Assembly (NCBI GenBank): GCA_034440635.1
Contig: JAOTON010001681.1
Coordinates: forward strand, 2,358,343 to 2,422,342
DNA: 64,000 nt
Origin: Lepas anatifera
Lineage: Eukaryota; Arthropoda; Thecostraca; Lepadidae
Direction of reading: 5' to 3'
Shown one piece after another: positions 54,591-64,000 of the stretch. Within the stretch, counting starts at the first letter, position 1, and each line of letters starts with the position of its first letter. A program made the position numbers and the translations under genes. The notes beneath the pieces were generated by a model. That model made no database searches and was not told the origin of the DNA. It worked only from the letters and a program-made list of their open reading frames with translations.

Positions 54591-54790
54591 AGGGGACATT
54601 TTATGTCGTTGAAATTAGGTTATGGTGGACTTAATTTTTTCTGATTGTAAACGTTTCCGGGGACATTTCTACGCTGGAAAAACCTATTTATGGTGGACTC
54701 TAATGTTCTTACCAAGTACGTTTCCAGGGACATTTAAATGTTCTTAATATTAAGTTATGGTGGACCAAGTTAATATTCTAATCATTGCCA
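54591..54790. repeat. Three tandem copies of a 64-68 bp unit
   Basis: Each unit begins GGGGACATTT or GGGACATTT, contains TTATGGTGGAC about 30 bases on, and ends ACGTTTCC, ACGTTTCCA or ATTGCCA. The same words in complement (ATGTCCACC, GGTGGACA) recur at 63830-63970, so the unit belongs to a dispersed element. Confidence 0.7.
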
Positions 54791-55220
54791 GGGTGGCATG
54801 AATTTGTACTGTAATCGGATGGTAGGAGCACCACACTGTTATAAAGGCTTACTTACCTGAAGGTAAGGTAGATAAGGACAAATGTGGCTCTTATCAATGA
54901 TGTGAGCATGTGAACCAAATGCCGCGTTTCATATGACTGGTCATTTTGTACCTGGCAGACATTTATCAAGTAATTTCGACTGCACAAATCACCGATCTCA
55001 TGGTAAATTTACACGTGCAATGACGGGGAAGGGCAGGTATCCGCCTTTCCTCGGTTTTTTCGGAGGTATAATAAAACGACCGCGCGTAGCTCCAGCGTAA
55101 TTTGTACACCTTCTCGCTGATCATTTGTACAACTTGAACTAGGTGTGCTATGGTACATCTAGTGCTGCGGTATAGTAAGGTGCAGTGAGTGCTGGTTCGG
55201 GTAGACACGTGCTTTTATTT
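54791..55220. other. Mostly unrecognised, one TTAA-element fragment
   Basis: 55010-55140 (ACACGTGCAATGACGGGG, CTTTCCTCGGTTTTTTCGG, CGCGCGTAGCTCCAGCG) is a decayed GC-rich end of family G. The rest shows no structure. Confidence 0.45.
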
Positions 55221-56103
55221 TTAACCCTCGCCCCACAGGGGGCCATCGATGTCCCCCCTAAGGTTTTTTCCGGGATAGCAGGAAAATGACGAAGTGCAGC
55301 ACCTCGGTCGATAGCTTTACCTCTCACCCCATCATTTTCCCACCATCCCTGAAATTTTTTACCCCGGGACACCCAAGATCAGGTCACTAGGCGAGGTCAA
55401 CCAAGGTCACCTCACTTCAAATTCTGAGCTCTATAAGAGCTACAGTTCGAACTCGATAGATTTGAAACTTCCTACACTTTGTGACCCCTTCAGGGTCTAC
55501 AAGATGTATGTCCGGGATATTTTGATTTTGTGACCTGAGGCCAGGTCACGAGGTGACCTCTCCCATTGAAAAACGTGGGGAAAAGCTATCTTATGAACTA
55601 AAGTCACAAAAAACGATTGAAAATATTCGGATTGCTCAGAAAAGCATTCTTGAACACCTTTTCACGGATCCCAGGGGCCATATTTGCCCTTTGACCTCTC
55701 TAAGGTCATCCAAGGTTACCAGGGTCAAAAACAGTATTTTGAAAACAACTTTTGATCTAATTAAGCTAGAGCGCTGAATCAAACACCATTGTGTATGTCA
55801 CATCACTGGCTTTCATTTGATATACGGCAAGGTCACTTTTTAAGCTTTCGTGGCCTTAGGTCATATTAGGTCACGAGGTGACCTCTGGTGGTCAAACCAG
55901 TGACAGGAGGCCATTACGTTTCACATAGCAGAAAAAGTTCTGGCATTTTTCTACCAAATATACTTTAGCAGATATCAATAGCTCTAATGGCATAAGAGTT
56001 ATGCTCAGATTTCTTAAGCATTGCATATTTGAGTGAAAATAGCCTAATGTGACCTAACTTGACCTCTGGAGGTCAAACCATTGACCTGAGTGCTTAAAAA
56101 TGC
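55221..56103 (-). mobile_element. TTAA element family A, truncated copy (A5)
   Basis: Begins TTAACCCTCGCCCCACAGGG (inverted right end) and follows A1 reversed: GGTTTTTTCCGGGATAGCAG, GGCCAGGTCACGAGGTGACC, ATTAAGCTAGAGCGCTGAAT, CCTCTGGAGGTCAAACCATT. It ends at GACCTGAGTGCTTAAAAATG without its other terminus and meets a Penelope-like fragment. A 74-codon frame (55553-55777) is not conserved in other copies. Confidence 0.75.
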
Positions 56104-56970
56104 AACAAATGAACTCTAGCTTTCCCTGACACAGAGATTGTTAGGAATGCCGAAGTTAAATTCAAAGTATATCGAAAGCCAACGAACAAGGAATGCTATG
56201 TATGTACATTATTACTCAGGTCACAGTGATAGGCCTTCCGTATTTGTACTGATGAATACCTGCAAGAAGAGATAGAACATATTATGACCTCGTTCACGAA
56301 ACGAAAATATCCAAGAGGATTTCTGATAAATATGAAGAAGAAAGCTCTAGATATAAGAAAACGATCCGCGAAATCCAACAAAAAGGAACAGATACGATGT
56401 GTTACGATACCTTACTCCAAACCAGCTGAAATTATTGCAAACAAACTTGAAGAAACGGGTTGCAAAGAAGCATTTTGTTCCGGTAAAAAACTTAGCAGCA
56501 TCTTAGCGAAAAAAGAAAGATCCGATGACACAGAACCAAAAAGTGTAGTGTATCAGTTGCCGTGCGGGTCGTGCACGAAATCGTACATAGGTGAAACAGG
56601 AAGGGGTCTAAAAACAAGATTAAAATAACATAGAAGAGACCTTCGAAACAAAACAGGAAGGGGTCTAAAAACAAGATTAAAATAACATAGAAGAGACCTT
56701 CGAAACAAAACAGAAAGGGGTCTAAAAACAAGATTAAAATAACATAGAAGAGACCTTCGAAACAATCCAGAATTCAGTGCATTTGTCATACATTCCATGA
56801 AAACAAATCATCTACCAAACTGGGATAGAGCTAAAATTATAGCAGTTTGTAAAAACAAAGATAATAGGAGAGCTACTGAAGCAGCACATATAGCTAAAAA
56901 TGATACTTTTGACCTTAGGCCAGGCTTCATGAAAGGGGCAAAATCTGCGGCTGTATTAGGAGTTGGTTAA
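56104..56970 (+). pseudogene. Penelope-like element, C-terminal RT tail and GIY-YIG endonuclease
   Basis: Penelope-like elements encode a reverse transcriptase fused to a GIY-YIG nuclease that nicks target DNA. Here the upstream part (VKFKVYRKPTNKE) is the end of the RT region. From 56284 one frame runs to TAA 56968-56970 and contains VVYQLPC (GIY position), SYIGETGRGLKTR (YIG position and the following arginine) and a distal NWDRAKI segment. Its only lesions are three in-frame TAA codons at 56626, 56683 and 56740. These are one mutation copied by a 57-bp triplication. The catalytic RT core is missing, so the copy is 5'-truncated and dead. Confidence 0.85.
56596..56766 (+). repeat. 57-bp in-frame triplication within the GIY-YIG domain
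   Basis: ACAGGAAGGGGTCTAAAAAC starts at 56596 and 56653, and a one-base variant starts at 56710. The period is 57 bp (19 codons). The copies are otherwise nearly identical, so the expansion is recent. Each carries the same TAA between AAA and CAT codons. Confidence 0.95.
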
Positions 56971-58155
56971 GCAAAGAGAGAGAAATAATAACAGCTTACA
57001 TAATAATAACAAAAACAATAATGATGATAAAACAAAAATAGAACATTATTTAGAACAGTGATAAGTCTAGAATGTCTTGAAGCTTCCTTGTATACATTAT
57101 AGAATAATTCAAGAAGCGTTATTAAAATATCCTCAAAAACGGTGCCTTTATAGTTCTGTCGCACGATAATTTTGCACAAAAATATAAACGATGAAACTGC
57201 TGCATGTCTTGATGGCGGGTTCCTTATCCCTCCTTATACCATAGATGGTGAAGAATACATTTTTTTGTCGAAACGCGTTCATCTGCCTGCTGTGTTGGTT
57301 TAAGTATTAATAGCGGTCAACCACAGTTATACACTGAAAAAAGTACACCAGAAATTGGATTTTTCTACGGTGCCAAAATCCACTCTTCTTTCCGTGAATA
57401 TGTTACACCCGATATTTTTAGATTGAGAAGCGTAAAATGCCATGAAACAAGAATAATACAACCCCAACCCGTGGGGTGTGAAAATATCAACTACCAAAAA
57501 GTACGCCACTTTTAGTATTATTTCTACGGTGCCAAAATCAACTCCTCTTTCCAGCATTATTCCGCAACCCATTTTACACCGGTGTAATGCAAAAATGCAT
57601 GTGTTTTGAGGGAATATTATTATACCACTGGAGTAAAAATATTGTCAGCTAAACCGGAAGTGTGTAAACTGGAAGTGAGGGGGTAAAAATAGATTAAAAT
57701 GTGAAATTCCTGGCGTAGAAAAGTATTTGCAGGGTGCAAAATGAGCCTGCGTTCAATATTACGTTGCTGCGGAAAAGAAACACCGATTAAAAAAAACGAC
57801 CCGGTTTATTCTCATGGAGCGTTTGAGGTCAGTTTAGTCTGATTAGGCTGATTAATATACACTCTGATAAACATACACAACGCAACGGAGAGTTTAAATC
57901 ATTTGTTTTCATACCCACTTCTAATAATCTACATAAATACCTCTAATTTGCACTATAATCTGGAACAGTATTTAAATCGACCTTCAATCACTAAAATTAT
58001 TTAGTTCCTCTTTGCACAAACATCACTAGGTATATGGTTTTTGTCTTAGGCTTCTGCTTTTTACACTGCCCAAATTTTCCTCTTTTATATCCGCTTATCA
58101 CTACATCATTTTCGCTCATCACCGCAAATCACCTCTGAAGCGCTGCACAGCGTTC
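56971..58155. other. Penelope 3' flank and CACTG-ended repeat; no gene
   Basis: AT-rich to about 57320. From 57332 (CACTGAAAAAAGTACACC) a duplicated segment appears: TTTCTACGGTGCCAAAATC occurs at about 57363 and 57522, a spacing near 160 bp. AATTATTTAG-type AT-rich DNA follows. No coding signature. Confidence 0.45.
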
Positions 58156-58790
58156 TTAACACGCGCACTGAAGGGGGTCTCCGAGGCCAGCCCCACCTTT
58201 TTCCGAGGTGGCCGGAGAACCGTTCATGGCCAAAAACAATAACTTTACCTAGGTAATGGCCTCTGTGACCTGTTACTAAATCTGATTTAAACATAGGTCA
58301 CCCACCATTGGTTAGCTTATACCCTGAGGAGCATCCAGTGAAAAATCGGAATATGATTTTTTTTAATTTTATATCTAAAGAGGAGTTCACAAGGTCATGA
58401 GGTCAAAACCTGACCTGAAGTCAAAGTTTTTTTAGTTTTCTTATCTGAACCCTTGTATCTTCTATCCAGCAATATTCATAGAAATTAATTCAGATCAGCC
58501 ACTTTTAAGATACAAAATTATTTCTGATTCAATGTTCGTGTTAGCCTTGGAAATTTCATGACCTCTATCTGGTGACCTCTTTCACCTTTGGTCCTGAAAA
58601 TGGGCCCAACTTGTTATTTTGTATGGAGAGCCTTGGGTAAAAGTTTGGTGGAAATCCGGAGAAGTGGGTCATGTTGGACTTTTTCGTGCCTACCCGGACG
58701 ATTTTTCCTAGAATGACTCATCTATGTCCCGAGAGTGGCTAACAAAAGCATCACTATTGGGGGGGGTTGAAACCACTATACTGTTCGGAA
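58156..58790 (+). mobile_element. TTAA element, family G-like, left end
   Basis: TTAACACGCGCACTGAAGGG, then GGGTCTCCGAGGCCAGCCCC, closest to the ends of 13522-14441. The interior has CATAGGTCACCCACC and CATGACCTCTATCTGGTGAC. The right terminus is not recognised; the end coordinate is approximate. Confidence 0.5.
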
Positions 58791-59739
58791 ACGGATACAT
58801 TTGATATCTTTGCTAGAATATTATTGGATATGCTTAATTCAAGTGAAAATATAGGTTATCACTCGCTCACCACTGTGGATCCGGGCCTCTTGTAGAAAAT
58901 CCTTGACGACGTCCTGGATGCCAGACAAAGATATGTATATAAACGATTCATTCAGGCCCATTGAGGCAAATTCAACAGCTCTTTGCTATTTTCTGCACTT
59001 AGCTAGAATGATTTAGTCTTCGTTTCTTCTCCACGGCTAGACTAACCTCCACGCGTCAAGATCAACACTTTATGGGATGCAGAACTGCAATGCGGTGATT
59101 CAAGCTCAGAACTGAAGCGAGAACAAAATGGCAGCATTCCACCCACGTGTCAACTGTAGTAAATAATACCTTCTTATATCATAGAAACACACTCAAATGA
59201 ACATAAGAAGAATTAAAACATTCATTAAGCGTAGTTAAAGCAGCAAATATCTCGTTTTAATCTATTGGCAGAATTGTTTCACCACAGGAGAGTAAGACTA
59301 TTCTTGAGGCAGTTTGCGAGTTCCATAGAAATACTATACAGAGTACATGTACGGATAAATTTACCCCTTTGCATTTTCAGCACGAATGGACAGATTGAAA
59401 TTCTACGCTCCAGGTGTTGTTTTTTTCAGTGTACACTCCTCAATCTTACAGTCAGAGTTCGAAAAATCTTCCAACTTGCCAACAATGTTGGTGACACTAG
59501 TCGATCACGTCGGTGAAAAAATGTAGGCAAGCTTGTGCACACATCAGCGTCAAAAGTTAACGCTTAGTCTGCCGATATGCTATTTAAGATTCAAAAGGAC
59601 TCAGTGCTTCTGGAAAATAATTGCCCGTTGGTGCCAAGTCCCAATATTCCTGGTTAAACAAGTTTGGTTTGAAATTCCTATGGTAAGGCTGGAAAAATTC
59701 TGCTTGCAGTTCCCACCCAGACTTTTGCGGGTCTTTTGA
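58791..59739. other. No gene recognised
   Basis: 59428-59437 (TTTTTTTCAGTG followed by TACAC) is inverted relative to 57332. 59445-59575 is homologous to 20010-20110. Otherwise no structure or coding signature. Confidence 0.4.
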
Positions 59740-60620
59740 ACTGATTGATATGTTTTTTAACTCCTAGGCTGCATAGGTCCCCGTTGTGTGCCGCCCTGAT
59801 AGGGCATGGGCCCCATCTGAAGTTGTGCGGGTCCCTATATTTTTCATACGCCCAACTACAAGATGGAGAGTTGCGGGAGGTGTGTGAGGGCGGTTCACGT
59901 TGGAGTGGGGAGCCCCCAGGACTGCAAAAGAGCGGCCAATAGTTGGGACGAACCATCATGCAGAAGAGGGCGGCCAAAAGTAGACGAGTGCGGTCCATGT
60001 TGTAGTGGGGCGTCGATGAGTGCTCACCTCTTCTCCATTATCAGCCACCCTTTTCCATCCCTAACTCTCCCCACTTCGACGTGAGCGACCCTCACTCACC
60101 TCCAGTCGCCCTCGGTTTTGGGGTTGGGTGCCCATATTTCATGTTTGGCCACCATTTTCAGGCCTTGGACACCCCACTGTAATATACACCGCCCTCGTGT
60201 ACTTTTAGCCGCCCCTTTTATGATTTTTCGTCCCTTCTCTACCACTGGCCACTCTTTTGCAGCCCTTGGACTCCCCACTTCATGGTGGATGCCGTTACCC
60301 ACCTCCGGTTGGTCTCTATTTTGTGGTTCGGAGCCTTCTATTTCAAGATTGACCACCCCTTTCAGCCCTTGGGCGGGCTACTTTGTGTCTCTCCAGTGCA
60401 TGACTGAGCCCTCCTTCTTCACCCTTCACCGCTATTTGACAGCCCTAGGCCGCCCCACTTCAACATGGACCGCGCTCACCTCTGTCTGTCCTCAACTTCG
60501 CAGTTGGGCGCCCGGTTTTGACAATTTTCCGACCCTTTTCAGCCCTAAGGTGCTCCATTGTACAAAAGATCGCACTCATCCACTCTAAGCCGCCCTCTTA
60601 TGCATGATTTGGCGCACCTT
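59740..60620. repeat. Satellite M7, about 190-bp class unit
   Basis: Degenerate repeats of CCGCCCTCACCTC, GTTGGGCGCCCATATTTCA, TTTTCAGCCCTTGGGC and CCGCCCCACTTCAACATGG. The GTTGGG(T/C)GCCC landmark recurs near 60123, 60318 and 60502. Remnants at 62000-62160 and 62370-62490 show that the array once continued and was split by later insertions. It has no GGGCCC core, unlike M1-M6. A 156-codon frame here is repeat-derived. Confidence 0.75.
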
Positions 60621-60675
60621 TTCCAGCAGTTGTTGCTCTTTAGAACCATTTGTTACTTTTGAACACCTCTACTTG

Positions 60676-61658
60676 TTAACCGGCGCCCCACTGGGGGTCC
60701 GGCGCCACCTGCGCCCCATCGATCGGGGGCCATCGATGCCAACAATAACTTCGAAAATATGGTGGTTAGCGCAAATCTGCAAAGTGCATAAGAAAGCTCG
60801 CGTGAATTCAGTAAGAAATTACTTCACATGTTTAAGCCCTGAGGTCAATGGTTTGACCTCCAGAGGTCAAGTTAGGGTCACGATAGGCTATTTTCACTCA
60901 AATATGCAATGCTTTAGAAAACTGGGCGTAACTCTTATGCCATTAGAGCTATTGAGATCTGGTTAACTACATTGGATAGCAAAATGCCAGAACTTTTCCC
61001 GCTTTCCGGAACGTAATGACCTCCCGCCAGTGGTTTGACCTCCAGAGGTCACCGCGTGACCTCATATGACCCTAGGGCACTTAAAGTCAGAAAGTGACCT
61101 TGCCGTATATCAAATGGATGCTAAGGATGAGACATACACGATGGTGTTTGATTCAGTGCTCTAGTTTGATCAGGTCAAAAGTTATTGCTGAAATACTGTT
61201 TTTGACCCTGGTTGACCTTGGATGACCTCAGAGAGATCAAAGGGCAAATATGATCCCCGGGATCCGTGAAAGGGTGTCCAAGCTTTTCTGAGCAAGCCAA
61301 GCATTTGCAATCGCTTTTGTGGCTTTTAGATCATAAGACAGCTTTTTCTCATGTTTTTTTTTAATGGGAGAAGTCACCTCGTGACCTGATCTCAGGTCAC
61401 GAAATCGAAAAATTCCAGATATACACCTTGTAGACCCTGGCGTGGCCATGAAGTGTAGGAAGTTTCAAATCGATCTACTGAGAAACGTAACTCCTGGTGA
61501 CCTGACCGTGGGTGACCCGGGGTAAAAATATCAGGGATGGTGGGAAAATGATAGGGTAAGAGATTGAGACCTCAACCACGGTCCTGCGTCTCGTCGTTTT
61601 CCTTCTATCCTGAAAAAACCTTAGGGGGCATCGATGGCCCCGGTGGGGCGAGGGTTAA
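60676..61658 (+). mobile_element. Complete TTAA element family A (A3)
   Basis: TTAA at 60676-60679 and 61655-61658. Left TTAACCGGCGCCCCACTGGG, right CCCGGTGGGGCGAGGGTTAA. Collinear with A1 and A2 but with more substitutions and a deletion near the right (the TTTAGAGCTC block is lost around 61485). It lies in M7-type satellite. AGGTCA motifs recur throughout. Non-coding. Confidence 0.88.
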
Positions 61659-61789
61659 TACAATTTTTTCAAGTCGTTTCAAGTTCGGTTCTTGGAGCCG
61701 GAATCTCCCTTAAATCATCAATGGACTTGTCACGGAGACCTCGACCCCAACATCATAACGAGCAACTCCCACAATGAATGATTAATTAG

Positions 61790-62004
61790 AAGCCAAATTT
61801 TGACGTTCCCCAAAGCACAGGGACAGCTGCCCTGCTAAGGTCATCTTATCACCAGTTAGCTGCCAGCCGACCTGCGTCGGGTAAACATAGAGCGCCGGAG
61901 CGTCTGAGGGAAACCGATCCCAAACCTGCACATTTACTGTCTCTGCATGTTCCTGAGCAGTGGGGTGGAGCACAACACTCTACCAACTGAGCTATCGGTG
62001 TGGC
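61790..62004 (-). mobile_element. tRNA-like SINE head with an unrelated body
   Basis: On the minus strand TAGCTCAGTTGGTAGAGTG (61976-61994) is a canonical tRNA D-arm/box A. The preceding GTGCCACACCGA gives a plausible 5' arm. No clear box B follows at the usual spacing, so it is not an intact tRNA. The body through GACGCAGGTCGGCTGGCAGC to about 61790 is unknown. Confidence 0.55.
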
Positions 62005-62181
62005 ACTTTGACGTGAACCGTCCTCATCCCCCCTCCGGTCGCCCTCTGGTTTGTGGTTGGCGCCATTATTTCATAATCAATCGATCATTTTCAGCCCTCG
62101 AGCGGCCCACCACAAACTGCATCCTTCTCATCCTCTCTGGACGGTCCTCCATGATTGCCCGCCCCCTTTCCACCATTGTCA

Positions 62182-62350
62182 GGGGATGCGTGGCTCGGTG
62201 GATAGCGTACTTGTACTGTGAGCCATGGATCCTGGGTTCAAGTCCCGGTGGGACCTCTGGATAAGTTTTTATAGTCCCCAAATGGCTCGCAACAGGATAA
62301 GAGTTGGTGACGCGTATATCCCTGGTGGTTTTGCATCGTTAAAACCGAAC
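62182..62350 (+). mobile_element. tRNA-derived SINE, second family
   Basis: GGGGATGCGTGGCTCGGTGG contains a box A-like TGGCTCGGTGGATAGCG, and GGGTTCAAGTCCC at 62234-62246 is a perfect box B. The flanking arms do not pair as a tRNA acceptor stem, so this is a SINE head and not a tRNA gene. The body includes GGATAAGAGTTGGTGACGCG and ends GCATCGTTAAAACC. It is inserted in M7 remnants. Confidence 0.7.
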
Positions 62351-62499
62351 ACTTGTTATCATTCCACCATTTTCTGCTCTTTAAGGCATTCACCTCTGGA
62401 TGTCCTCTACTTTGTAGGTTGGGTGCCCCTATTTCACCCTTTTAGCCTTAGATCGCTCCACTGCAACATAGACCGCCCTCAGCTTTCAGTGGTAAAAGT

Positions 62500-63321
62500 T
62501 CCTCGAGTTCATTTAGTGTATGCCTTGTATATCCGATCGGTGTTATATTTTGCCCAGATCTTCAGATATCACTCAGGATCTTCCCATGCCACACCTATGC
62601 CCGCCACATATATGGTTGTGTGCTCGCCCAATATGTGGCTTTGGTATCTATTGAAATGACAACATGCTACGATGCAGTATAGCGAGCTGGTAATATCACG
62701 TTTCCTATGGAGCAGAGGTTTGAGCACGATTATAAATATCCCTTTTTTTAAATAAATATTCCGAATCTATTGATAGCTCTGTATGATGTATTAAGCCTTG
62801 CATCATTTACTAGTCTTGCGGATGCTTTTTTCGCTTTGGCAACTAAAGAAATGTTGGGTCCAGAATAAAATTGAAAATTCCTTACGTTATCTGTGAGAAA
62901 AATATTGAAAGCTCGGCAGGGAAATTTCCCAACATGATTTTGCTTGCGTCCCCTGCAAATGGTTCATAAAGTCCAACAAATTCTCCTCACATATAATATT
63001 GTGGATGTATCACTATTCAATCGGCGCAGATCGGCCGAATTGGGGGAGAGAAAGTGGTCCTGAAAATAACCAGTGGCCGTCCTTGCGCGAGAGTTCAATT
63101 GCCAAAAGTAGTCCATAGAAGGACGACCCCTGTATCATTAGGATTTGTTTTAACAGAAACAACGTCAGAAACTCTGCCCTCTCCCCTGGTTTTTTTGTCA
63201 GCGCTGTTTGAAATGACATCGGCAACAGGAAAATTAGTGTCACAAAGCACCCTTTATAAAACTCCAAGGGCCACCCATCAGCTGGTCCAACTGGCCACCT
63301 CCCCGAGTCTTTGCCCCCCCC
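62500..63321. other. No gene recognised
   Basis: Overlapping frames on the two strands near 63013-63407 (117-121 codons) are mutually exclusive, have no motif, and run into a MITE terminus. I see nothing else of note. Confidence 0.4.
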
Positions 63322-63605
63322 ATAGGCGGATCCACAGGGGCAAAGGGGGAGGTGCTCCTCCCGATCAAGCCTTGGCACGTCTTAAAATAGTCACGGCGCT
63401 CCTTTGAAGGATCGATAGCGCCCCTGAAATGTAGTTTTCCACCATCCCCCCCCGAGGATGCTAAAATCGGCGCCCTGGGGTAGAATTTGGCGGACACCTG
63501 ATAGAGTTTGCCGGTCGAAAATGGCACCCCATAGGACGGATCCTTGGTCCTCCACAGCAATGTGCCACCCCTTCCCCCTGATCGGTGACCCTGGATCCGC
63601 CTATG
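63322..63605. mobile_element. MITE family K, longest copy
   Basis: ATAGGCGGATCCA at the left and TGGATCCGCCTAT at the right are perfect 13-bp inverted repeats, with one G-containing base beyond at the right. The interior follows 49281-49494: GGCGCTCCTTTGAAGGATCG, GGCGCCCTGGGGTAGAATTTG, CCTGATAGAGTTTGCCGGTC. No target duplication is evident in the C-rich flanks. Confidence 0.75.
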
Positions 63606-64000
63606 CCCCCTAGCAAAATCCTGGATCCGCCCCTCGCTTCCAGATGCCATACAACGACTGAAACAACATTTTCCCACATTCAAGAACGCTGCGCTTCGTG
63701 CGGCGCGCGCGCACCGTCAGCTGATTTTTCGATTGCATCGCCACGTGGTGGCACCGATCGGTACTAAATTCCGTCAAAAATTTTTGATGGAAATTCCGGA
63801 TGTTTCGGGGGACGTATTTTGATGTCCACCCTAACGCCATCTCTTCTGGTATATGAATAAGCATCCCCAGAAACGTGGATAGCTGCCTTTTGTTTAGGTG
63901 GACAAGAAATGTCCACCTAATCCCCGGTGTCCACCACAATGTCCAAAAAAGTTTCCTGAAATGTCCACCCAAACCCGAATTTGGAAACCATAGAGATTTC
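63606..64000. other. No gene; GGTGGACA-motif sequence at the right edge
   Basis: 63690-63720 is a GC-rich GTGCGGCGCGCGCGCACCG patch. From 63820 GTCCACC words recur, including a hairpin TAGGTGGACA (63895-63904) / TGTCCACCTA (63910-63919). These words match those of the tandem units at 54591-54790. The element runs off the window. Confidence 0.5.

Noticed and set aside
56626..56742. TAA read as an amino acid (alternative genetic code)
   Set aside because: All three TAA codons come from one mutation in a duplicated segment, the same frame ends in TAA, and the other relics show ordinary decay.
61955..62003. tRNA gene on the minus strand
   Set aside because: The D-arm word is perfect, but there is no box B or acceptor pairing at the required distance.
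62182..62258. Functional tRNA gene
   Set aside because: Boxes A and B are present, but the acceptor stem does not pair and a SINE body follows.

Overview
This window is eukaryotic, almost certainly from an animal and most likely an invertebrate. It carries remnants of an LTR gag-pol retrotransposon, a non-LTR reverse transcriptase, a Penelope-like element with a GIY-YIG endonuclease, tRNA-derived SINEs, and many short DNA transposons with 8-bp, 9-bp, TA or TTAA target duplications. I cannot name the species. I found no intact cellular gene. Only one short stretch (4481-4597) looks like a possible host exon, with low confidence. There is no sign of bacterial operons, rRNA or CRISPR arrays.

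Layout. 1-3600: two GC-rich minisatellites (1-1345 and 2150-3600), the second interrupted by an 8-bp-TSD element. 3600-8200: AT-richer sequence with the exon candidate, a TACGTA-motif repeat, a GGGCTCNGCCC repeat and a degenerate minisatellite (6680-7880). 8200-28300: layered transposons. A 1.6-kb dispersed repeat occurs intact at 10750-12335 and again at 20250-27685, where a 5.85-kb TA-flanked element (20905-26755) splits it. 28340-37400: about 9 kb of minisatellite, including four copies of a 535-570-bp higher-order unit and a 5,020-bp hAT-like transposon (32384-37403) that is three quarters minisatellite. 37400-50500: transposon relics, with a LINE reverse transcriptase (39185-40988) and a Ty3/Gypsy-like gag-pol (43695-45911). 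50690-53930: a fourth large minisatellite with an 84/840-bp hierarchy. 54000-64000: a Penelope-like relic (56104-56970), a 190-bp-class satellite, SINEs and MITEs.

Two themes stand out. First, a group of related non-autonomous elements of about 0.85-1.05 kb target TTAA in piggyBac fashion. Paralogous empty sites inside the window show their insertion directly, and their interiors are packed with AGGTCA and TCAAGGTCA motifs, the half-sites of nuclear receptors. Second, five otherwise different minisatellites have a 20-22-bp monomer and a shared GGGCCC-type core, and one such array lies inside a hAT-like transposon with an exact 8-bp target duplication. The coding pieces are all decayed and do not form a pathway. 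What can be reconstructed is the order of insertions.
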